From assembly GCA_947628265.1 (NCBI GenBank), contig CANQZF010000003.1, forward strand, positions 1 to 23,723: DNA of 23,723 nt, read 5' to 3'. A program made the translations under genes and the position numbers. Below the pieces are notes generated by a model that saw only the letters and a program-made list of their open reading frames with translations, made no database searches and was not told the DNA's origin. Source of the stretch: an uncultured Oscillospiraceae bacterium. GTDB lineage: Bacteria; Bacillota; Clostridia; Oscillospirales; Oscillospiraceae. Shown piece by piece: positions 1-6,191 of the stretch (within the stretch, counting starts at the first letter, position 1; the number at the start of each line of letters is the position of its first letter).

Positions 1-681
1 GACCATGTCCGTCATGGCGGGGATGTCGGAATATCCGATCTCACCGGCGTTGAGCTTTTCCAGCACCGAGGGGTCGTCGGCGAAAATGGGGTCCATGGCC
101 AGCTGCGGCATCCAGGAGCACCCGTCCCCCGGCCAGCAGATGGGCGTGTAGCCGGCGTCCGTAAGGGCCTGGCACAGCATATCGAACTCCCCCTGGGTGT
201 AGGCCGGCTTCAGGCCAAGGCTATTGAGGATGGTCTTGTTGTAGTAGCACCCGGAGACGGAGCTCTCCCAAAAGGGCAGGCCCAGAAGGTGTCCGTTTTT
301 GTCGGTGCAGTAGTCCCTGGCGCTGTCCGTCAGGTCCGAGGTCCACGCCTCCCCCTCCAGATAGCAGAAGCTCTCCTCCACCCGGAACCGGTCCAGGTCC
401 GCGTTGTGGAAGTGCATCAAAATATCCGCGCCCTTGCCGGAGGCGAACCTTTTCGCGGCCTCCTCCTCAAATTCCGCGTCCTCGATGGGGATGGTCTTTA
501 TTGTATTTCCCGTCTCCCGCTCATACTGCTCAAAAACGCTGACCATGAAACTCTTCTCCAGGTCCGTTTTCTTCCCCATGACGGTGAGGGCCCCCTGGTC
601 GTCCCCTCCGCCGCCGCAGGATGTGAGCAAGGCCACCGACGCCACCAAAAATAGCGCCGTGAGCCTCAATTTTCCTTTCAT
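1..681 (-). CDS. Extracellular sugar-type solute-binding lipoprotein (ABC importer), C-terminus outside window
   Basis: The reading frame starts at the ATG at 681 and stays open for 227 codons to the window edge, so the C-terminal half is missing; the family is usually about 400-450 residues. The start is preceded by GGAGGGAGG. The first 22 residues form a lipoprotein signal: MKGK, a hydrophobic stretch, then the lipobox LTSC with Cys22, followed by a Gly-rich linker. The mature part has typical family 1 solute-binding features, including an early beta-strand (ALTVMG) and a GLPFWES region followed by YYNK. It should sit on the outer face of the membrane and deliver a sugar to a permease. No permease is visible. 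It begins only 25 bases after the histidine kinase stop and is probably co-transcribed with it. Its ligand cannot be told, and a role in presenting ligand to the kinase is possible but inferred. Confidence 0.88.
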   Translation of the reverse strand, partial: MKGKLRLTALFLVASVALLTSCGGGGDDQGALTVMGKKTDLEKSFMVSVFEQYERETGNTIKTIPIEDAEFEEEAAKRFASGKGADILMHFHNADLDRFRVEESFCYLEGEAWTSDLTDSARDYCTDKNGHLLGLPFWESSVSGCYYNKTILNSLGLKPAYTQGEFDMLCQALTDAGYTPICWPGDGCSWMPQLAMDPIFADDPSVLEKLNAGEIGYSDIPAMTDMV

Positions 682-706
682 CCTACCCGTTTCCTCCCTC
701 CGGGGA

Positions 707-3640
707 TCATTTTCCCTTCGTCAAGCGTCCGATCAGCTCCCGGATCGCGTCCATATCGATGGGCTTGGCCAAATGCCCGTTCATCCCGGCATCCATGGCG
801 TTGCGCACGTCCTCGGCGAAGGTGTTGGCCGTCATGGCCACGATGGGGATGGTCCCGGCGTCCGGACGCTCCAGCGCCCGGATCCGGCGCGTGGCCTCGT
901 ACCCGTCCATCACGGGCATCTGCACGTCCATCAGGATCATATCGTACTGCCCCGGCTTTGATTTTTCGAAGGCCTCCAGCGCCTCCCGGCCGTTACCCGT
1001 CACCTCAAAGCTGGCGTCCTCCAGCTCCAGCATGGCGGTGAGGATCTCGGCGTTCAACTCGTTGTCCTCCGCCACCAGGAAATGGAGGCCCGCCAGCGGC
1101 GACTTCCCGGGCTCCTCCGGGCTCTCCTTTGGCGCCGGCGCGTCGGCAAAGAGGGGCCCTATCGCCTGCCAGAAGGAGGAGACGAAGAAGGGCTTGGGCA
1201 AAAAGGCGTTGATCCCGGCCTTCCGGGCCTCGTCCTCGATGTCGCTCCAGTCATAGCTCGTCAGCACCAAAATGGGCACGTCCTCCCCCAGCTCCCGGCG
1301 GATGAGCCGCGCCGTCTCCACGCCGTTGAGGCCGGGCATCTTCCAATCCAGCAGGATGACGTTGAAATCGTCCCCCCGCCTGTGGGCCTGGGCGGCCATT
1401 TTGGCGGCCGTCTCGCCGTCGGTGGAGTACGCCACATCCACCTTCTCGTCCCGCATGAGCTCCCGGATCTCCATGCAGATCTCTTCCTCGTCGTCCGCCA
1501 CAAGCATCCTGGCGACCCGGCTGCGGAGCCAGTTTTCCTGGACCTTCTCCTCCTCCGGGATGGCGAAGGACAGCTCCACGGTAAAGGCGCTCCCCTGCCC
1601 CAGCTTGCTCTCCACGGTGATGACGCCGCCCATCAGGTCCACCAAATTCTTGGTGATGGCCATCCCCAGGCCCGTGCCCTGGATCTGGCTGGTGGCGGAG
1701 CTGACCTCCCGGCTGAAGGCGTTGAACACCTCCGCCTGGAACTCCTCGCTCATGCCGATGCCGTTGTCCCGCACCACGAACCGCAGCCGCGCGAATTGCG
1801 GCGTGGTCTGGGGCAGGACGCTGGCCCGAAACTCGATCTTTCCCCCCGGCGGGGTGTACTTGATGGCGTTGGTCAGCAGATTGATGAGGATCTGATTTAA
1901 GCGCAGCTTGTCTCCCACCACCCGCTCCGGGAGCTTCCCCTGGATGTGCGTGGTGAAATCGTGGTTTTTCGCCTTCATCTGGGGCATGAGCATGATGTTC
2001 AGCTCCTCGAAGAGCTCCGGGAGGCTGAAGCAGTCCAGATTGAGGGACGTCTTGCCGCTCTCTATCTTGCTCATGTCCAGCACGTCGTTGATGAGGCTCA
2101 GCAGATGGTGGCTGGAGGTGGTGATCTTCCGGGTGTACTCCCGGACCTTCTCCGGGTTGTCCGCCTCCTTCTCCAAAAGCACGGAGAAGCCCACCACGGC
2201 GTTCATGGGCGTGCGGATGTCGTGGGACATATTGGAAAGGAAGTTGCTCTTGGCCTCGTTGGCGCTCTTCGCCATGGCCAGAGCCTCCTCCATCTGCCGG
2301 TTCATCTGCCGCTCCTGGGTGTGGTCGGACATGATGATGATGTACTTGGAGACCCCCTGGACCTCCACGTGGTAGATGGTCAGCTTATACCACCGCCGCT
2401 CCCCGGTGGCCTGGTGGCTGTACTCGCACTCCCTGGAGATACTGCCGTTCAGGGGGATGGCGGTGAACTCCTCCTTCGGGATGAACACGTCCCCGTCGAT
2501 GGCACACTTCTCCATGACCCGCAGGTTTGCACGGGCCTCCTGCGTGGGGATCCCCAAAAGCCGCTCCACGTTGGGGCTTATATAATCCACGCTCTGGTCC
2601 TCAAAATTCAGCATCAGGAAAATATCGTTGACGCTCCCGGCCAGGGCCTCGAACATCAGATCCCTCCCCTGGAGCTCCAGCTCGCTCTTTTTGGAGCGCT
2701 TGCGCTCCCGGAGGACCATCAGCGTCACCACCGCCGCGATCACCATGAGGAAGACGGCGATGAGCACCCACATCGTGGCCTGCTGGATGGTCAAAAACCC
2801 GGCGCTCAGCACGCTCTGGGGCACGTCGCTCAAAAGGAGGTAGTCCTGAAAATCCATGGGCTCGTAGAGGATGCAGTGCTCCGTCCCCCGGATCACGCAC
2901 CGGATGTCCCCGCCCCGGCCGTTTTTCCAGTCGTCCCGGACCTTTTGGAGCTCCTCCGCCCGGATGTCCGAGGCCCCGTCCAGATACGTCAGGTAGTTTG
3001 CGTACACGCTGCCCCCCGCCTGGGTGGAGAGGAACACGCTGCCGTCGCCGCGGATCACGAAGCACTTGGCCTTTCCGTCGAAGGCGTCCACATTGAGGGA
3101 GCTGGCCATGTCCTCGCTTGTGTAGCTGACGGCCACGGCGCTGTATTCAAATCCCCTGTACCGCCCCGGCTCCACCGTCACGGCCAAAAGGGTGATCTCC
3201 CGCCCGTCCCGCAGCTTCTCCCGGGTCAGCACCGGCTGGCCGTCCTCAAAAAGCCCCTCCAGAGCCTGGCCAAAGGCGATGGTCCCGTCCTCACCGGCGG
3301 AATTCACGGACTCCCGCCCCTCCGAGAGGAAGTAGAACTCTGAAAACCCCCAACACTCCCGCATCTCGTCGATGAACCCGGCCACGGCCTCGTCCCCGTC
3401 CTGCTCGGCGTGGAGGAGCGAGTCGCCCCAGTTGTCCAAAAGGTTCCAGTTGCGCTTCACGAAGGCGTCGAAGGTCCGGATGACCTGGCTGTAGATCTCC
3501 CGCAGGTGCTCCGCGCTGTCCTCATAAATATTCCGGGAGATAAAGTGAAAATAGACACTGCCCACCAGCGCTATGACGCCCGCCACGACGCACAGCCACA
3601 CGGTAAGCAATATCTTCCGAAATTTTCCTCTTTTTTCCAT
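707..3640 (-). CDS. Hybrid sensor histidine kinase with PAS and two receiver domains
   Basis: This 977-residue membrane sensor passes phosphate from a histidine to its own receivers. A first membrane segment (about 9-31) and a second (about 289-310) enclose an extracellular Cache-like sensor region. A PAS domain follows (about 325-445). The HisKA box SHDIRTPMN carries the phospho-acceptor His473. The ATPase domain shows an N-box around NAIKYT (591-596), DNGIGM (625-630) and GTGLGM (655-660). Receiver 1 (about 711-825) has D765 and K816, and receiver 2 (about 852-975) has D905 and K959. There is no Hpt domain and no DNA-binding output, so phosphate must leave through a partner outside this window. 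The ATG at 3640 has GGGGGA about 12 bases upstream. It has its own promoter region and is followed by the solute-binding lipoprotein gene, suggesting a sugar-sensing unit. The ligand is unknown. Confidence 0.95.
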   Translation of the reverse strand: MEKRGKFRKILLTVWLCVVAGVIALVGSVYFHFISRNIYEDSAEHLREIYSQVIRTFDAFVKRNWNLLDNWGDSLLHAEQDGDEAVAGFIDEMRECWGFSEFYFLSEGRESVNSAGEDGTIAFGQALEGLFEDGQPVLTREKLRDGREITLLAVTVEPGRYRGFEYSAVAVSYTSEDMASSLNVDAFDGKAKCFVIRGDGSVFLSTQAGGSVYANYLTYLDGASDIRAEELQKVRDDWKNGRGGDIRCVIRGTEHCILYEPMDFQDYLLLSDVPQSVLSAGFLTIQQATMWVLIAVFLMVIAAVVTLMVLRERKRSKKSELELQGRDLMFEALAGSVNDIFLMLNFEDQSVDYISPNVERLLGIPTQEARANLRVMEKCAIDGDVFIPKEEFTAIPLNGSISRECEYSHQATGERRWYKLTIYHVEVQGVSKYIIIMSDHTQERQMNRQMEEALAMAKSANEAKSNFLSNMSHDIRTPMNAVVGFSVLLEKEADNPEKVREYTRKITTSSHHLLSLINDVLDMSKIESGKTSLNLDCFSLPELFEELNIMLMPQMKAKNHDFTTHIQGKLPERVVGDKLRLNQILINLLTNAIKYTPPGGKIEFRASVLPQTTPQFARLRFVVRDNGIGMSEEFQAEVFNAFSREVSSATSQIQGTGLGMAITKNLVDLMGGVITVESKLGQGSAFTVELSFAIPEEEKVQENWLRSRVARMLVADDEEEICMEIRELMRDEKVDVAYSTDGETAAKMAAQAHRRGDDFNVILLDWKMPGLNGVETARLIRRELGEDVPILVLTSYDWSDIEDEARKAGINAFLPKPFFVSSFWQAIGPLFADAPAPKESPEEPGKSPLAGLHFLVAEDNELNAEILTAMLELEDASFEVTGNGREALEAFEKSKPGQYDMILMDVQMPVMDGYEATRRIRALERPDAGTIPIVAMTANTFAEDVRNAMDAGMNGHLAKPIDMDAIRELIGRLTKGK

Positions 3641-3678
3641 TTTCGCGCTATCCCCCTATATACCTTTAAACCGGGCTA

Positions 3679-3709
3679 TATCCCGGGGGCAAAAGGCGCG
3701 CCCGGGATA
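3679..3709. repeat. GC-rich inverted repeat in the kinase leader
   Basis: TATCCCGGG (3679-3687) and CCCGGGATA (3701-3709) are exact reverse complements with a 13-base loop. In the transcript this would be a stable hairpin about 22 bases upstream of the kinase ribosome binding site. No T-run follows it on the minus strand. The arm 3682-3686 could instead pair with 3671-3675, a shorter and competing hairpin. Confidence 0.5.
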
Positions 3710-3738
3710 CCGTTTTCCAAATTCAATTAAAAACAAGA

Positions 3739-3774
3739 TTACAGAAGCCGAAAAACGTGTATCAGCTTCTGTAA
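3739..3774. repeat. Inverted repeat, 10-bp arms
   Basis: TTACAGAAGC at 3739-3748 and its exact reverse complement GCTTCTGTAA at 3765-3774 are separated by 16 bases. Read on the minus strand, the second arm is followed by TCTTGTTTTTAATTG, so it could be a weak terminator for the glycan operon upstream. It could also be a dyad operator or a structural element in the kinase leader. The arms are not GC-rich and the loop is long, so a protein-binding site is as likely as a terminator. Confidence 0.5.
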
Positions 3775-3866
3775 GTGAATAATGGAACCATACCGGGCAC
3801 ACGCGCCACAGGAACAAGACGGACTCCCTTCCACCCCGTCCTTCCGCTTTCACGTTTCCTGATCTC

Positions 3867-3895
3867 ATTTTATCGCATAGCCATTTAAAATGCAA
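3867..3895 (-). promoter_or_regulatory. Candidate sigma-A promoter for the kinase / binding-protein unit
   Basis: On the minus strand TTGCAT (3895-3890) and TAAAAT (3872-3867) are separated by exactly 17 bases. The -10 box matches TATAAT at five of six positions and the -35 box matches at three. Transcription would start near 3860 and give a leader of about 220 bases. It is the best pair I found in the gap, but it is a by-eye match. Confidence 0.45.
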
Positions 3896-3982
3896 GAGAT
3901 ATTGTGGAAAAAGTATCTGCAGCGGAAAAGCGGAGCCGGTCGGAGCGGAAGGGTCCGAACGTCCGGGCGGCCTTAAGGCCCT

Positions 3983-5485
3983 CTATTTCGCGGCGAGGCG
4001 GATCATGTTCCAGCTTTTGTGTTTAAGGACGGTCTTCAGCGTCCCGTTCTCCACGGCGGACGCGCCGGAGCTTTCAGGGACGATCCGGTCGGGGTTTTTC
4101 TCCGTGTTCACGGCGTACAGGTCCTCGTCCTGGATGGTCACGTGCTCCAAGACGTGAAAGCCCGCGAATTGCCGTAGGTCCGCGCTCAGCGCAAGGTCCT
4201 CCTCCAGGTCCTTGTTCACCGCGAAGATCACCAGCTCCTCCGCTTCGTCGTTATAGACGGCCACGGCGTCCAGGGCGCTGACCTGGCCGTACTTTTTCGT
4301 CTCCACGGTGGGGGCCTCGATCAGCGTCCGCAGGGCGATGCCCCGGCCGTACTTGCCGGTGAGCCAATAGGGGTAGTAGATGGTCTGACGCCAGCAGCCG
4401 GTGTCGGAGGTCATGATGGGGGCGATGACGTTCACAAGCTGGGCAAGACAGGCGATCTTCACCCGGTCGGCGTGGCGCAGGAGGGTGATGAGCATACTGC
4501 CCACCAGAAGGGCGTCCTGAAAGTCGTACACATCCTCCAGCTGGTGGGGCGCCCGGGTCCAGGGTTTGAGCTTCTTGTCCTGCTCGGAGGAGTGGTACCA
4601 TACGTTCCACTCGTCAAAGGAGATGTTGATGGTCTTATCGCTGTGCTTTTTGGCCTTCACGTAGTCGCAGACGTTGGCCACGTCGGTGATGAACCGGTCC
4701 ATGTCCACGCTGTTCGCCAGGAACGATTTGGGGTCGCGTTCAGAGTCCCCGTAATACCGGTGCATGGAGATGTAGTCCACGTTGTCGTAGCAGTTGTCCA
4801 GCACCGTGGCCTCCCACTCCCCGAAGGTGGGCATATCGGAGCCGGAGCTGCCGCAAGCCACGAGCTCAATGTCCGGGTCGATGTCCCGCATGACCTTGGC
4901 CGTCTCGTTGGCGACGCGCCCGTACTCCTGGGCGGTCTTGTGGCCGATCTGCCAGGGGCCGTCCATCTCGTTGCCCAGGCACCAGAGCTTGATGCCGTGG
5001 GGGGCGGGATAGCCGTGCTTTTTGCGAAGCTCGCTGAGGGCCGTCCCCTGGTCCAGATTGCAGTACTCCAGAAGCTCCATGGCCTCGGCGGGGCCCCGGG
5101 TGCCCAGGTTCACGGCCATCATCACCTCAGTGCCGGCCTTTTTCGCCCAGTCGCAAAACTCGTTGAGGCCCACCTCGTTCGTCTCCACCACGGTCCAGGC
5201 AAGGTCGATCCGCCGGGGCCGGTCCTCCCTGGGGCCGACGCCGTCCTCCCACTTGTAGCCGGAGACGAAGTTGCCCCCGGGGTAGCGGACCACGGGCACT
5301 CTGAGCTCCCGGACAAGCTCCAGCGTGTCCCGCCGGAAGCCCTGCTCGTCGGCAAAGGGGCTGTCCGGCTCATAGATGCCGCCGTACACCGCCCGGCCCA
5401 GGTGCTCGATGAAGGAGCCGTAGATACGCCGGTCGATCCGGCTCACCTGAAAGTCCCTGTCAAAGGTGATCTTCGCTTTTTTCAT
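3983..5485 (-). CDS. abfA: GH51 alpha-L-arabinofuranosidase
   Basis: This 500-residue enzyme removes terminal alpha-L-arabinofuranose from arabinose-bearing oligosaccharides. The N-terminus (IYGSFIEHLGRAVYGGIYEP) and the YPGGNF motif near 69-73 are diagnostic of GH51. The acid/base is Glu173 in CLGNEMDGPWQ and the nucleophile is Glu292 in FDEWNVWY, with the spacing seen in characterised GH51 enzymes of the same length. A C-terminal beta-sandwich follows the (beta/alpha)8 barrel. There is no signal peptide, so it is cytoplasmic. The ATG at 5485 follows GAGGG, which overlaps the end of the D-lyxose isomerase gene 10 bases upstream. It is the last gene of the long glycan/inositol operon. Confidence 0.97.
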   Translation of the reverse strand: MKKAKITFDRDFQVSRIDRRIYGSFIEHLGRAVYGGIYEPDSPFADEQGFRRDTLELVRELRVPVVRYPGGNFVSGYKWEDGVGPREDRPRRIDLAWTVVETNEVGLNEFCDWAKKAGTEVMMAVNLGTRGPAEAMELLEYCNLDQGTALSELRKKHGYPAPHGIKLWCLGNEMDGPWQIGHKTAQEYGRVANETAKVMRDIDPDIELVACGSSGSDMPTFGEWEATVLDNCYDNVDYISMHRYYGDSERDPKSFLANSVDMDRFITDVANVCDYVKAKKHSDKTINISFDEWNVWYHSSEQDKKLKPWTRAPHQLEDVYDFQDALLVGSMLITLLRHADRVKIACLAQLVNVIAPIMTSDTGCWRQTIYYPYWLTGKYGRGIALRTLIEAPTVETKKYGQVSALDAVAVYNDEAEELVIFAVNKDLEEDLALSADLRQFAGFHVLEHVTIQDEDLYAVNTEKNPDRIVPESSGASAVENGTLKTVLKHKSWNMIRLAAK

Positions 5486-5495
5486 GCCTTTTCCC

Positions 5496-6182
5496 TCACT
5501 TGGCCGCCGGATACTCGTTGCAGAGAAGCCTGTAGGGCGCCTCGTCCTCCTCGATGGCCGGGAACCGGCCCACGGGGGGATTGAAACGGTTGTCCGTGTT
5601 GTCGTCGTTGCACTGGCTGACCTCGCCCAGGAGCACGGGGCCCGTCCCCGCCTCCACCGTGAAGTCGTGGTAGAGCCGCTGCTGGATGTGGATGCTCTCC
5701 CCCGGCGTCAGGCGGATCTGGGTCCCCGCAGGGACGGTGTAGGTCCGGCCGTCGGTGTGGACGGTGACGTCGGAGGCGTAGTCGATCTCCTCATCGGGGA
5801 GGCTTCCATACACCCGGATGAGCACGTTTCCGCCGCCCCGGTTGATGATGTCCTCCGTCTTGTACCAGTGGAAGTGGTTGGGCGCGTACTGGCCCTCCTT
5901 GAGGTACAGGAGTTTTTCCGCGTAGACCTTGGGGTATTTGTCCGCCATGGCCCGGTTGCCGTTGCGGATGGTGATGAGGGAAAAGCCGAATTTGTCAAAA
6001 TCTCCCTTGCCATAGTCGGTGATGTCCCAGCCCAGCATACAGTCCCGGACCTCGTCGTACTCGTGGCCCAAATTCTGCCACTCCTCGGGGGTGAAGCCGC
6101 AGAACGGCGGCAGGTAGCACCGCTGTTCCCGGCACATGGCCTCCATCTCCCGGAGGGCCTTGTTGATCTCAGAACGTCTCAT
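5496..6182 (-). CDS. D-lyxose isomerase (cupin ketol-isomerase)
   Basis: This 228-residue protein matches the D-lyxose ketol-isomerase family, which interconverts D-lyxose and D-xylulose and in several characterised members also D-mannose and D-fructose. The N-terminus (INKAL, then LPPFCGFTPEEW) and the GWDITDYGKGDF region are typical. The cupin metal site is visible as His103-X-His105 with Glu110 in NHFHWYKTEDI, plus His172. The start at 6182 follows a perfect AGGAGG. Genes lie 9 bases upstream and 10 bases downstream, so it is firmly within the operon. With an alpha-mannosidase in the same operon, mannose to fructose is a plausible job; that substrate is inferred, since the family signature does not separate the two. 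Confidence 0.9.
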   Translation of the reverse strand: MRRSEINKALREMEAMCREQRCYLPPFCGFTPEEWQNLGHEYDEVRDCMLGWDITDYGKGDFDKFGFSLITIRNGNRAMADKYPKVYAEKLLYLKEGQYAPNHFHWYKTEDIINRGGGNVLIRVYGSLPDEEIDYASDVTVHTDGRTYTVPAGTQIRLTPGESIHIQQRLYHDFTVEAGTGPVLLGEVSQCNDDNTDNRFNPPVGRFPAIEEDEAPYRLLCNEYPAAK

Positions 6183-6191
6183 ATTTTCCTC

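Larger units (their letters stand above)
3641..3982 (-). promoter_or_regulatory. Intergenic region and long leader of the histidine kinase gene
   Basis: This 342-base gap lies between the arabinofuranosidase stop and the kinase start. It is more AT-rich in its middle than the genes around it. It holds a likely sigma-A promoter (3867-3895), an inverted repeat with 10-bp arms (3739-3774), a GC-rich inverted repeat with 9-bp arms (3679-3709), and the kinase ribosome binding site near 3652-3657. Immediately after the arabinofuranosidase stop there is a 12-base palindrome GGCCTTAAGGCC (3969-3980), but no T-run follows it, so I do not call it a terminator. A 79-codon frame starting with TTG at 3895 crosses the gap; it has no ribosome binding site and is not credible. 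Confidence 0.6.

Noticed and set aside
1946..3343. 465-codon plus-strand open frame opposite the histidine kinase
   Set aside because: His/Leu/Val-rich shadow with no domain pattern; the kinase frame is intact with every expected box.
3656..3895. 79-codon frame in the kinase leader
   Set aside because: It begins with TTG inside the likely promoter, has no ribosome binding site and shows no recognisable pattern.
3969..3980. GGCCTTAAGGCC palindrome as terminator of the glycan operon
   Set aside because: The hairpin it could form has only four base pairs around TTAA and no T-run follows on the minus strand. A restriction-like or chance palindrome is as likely.
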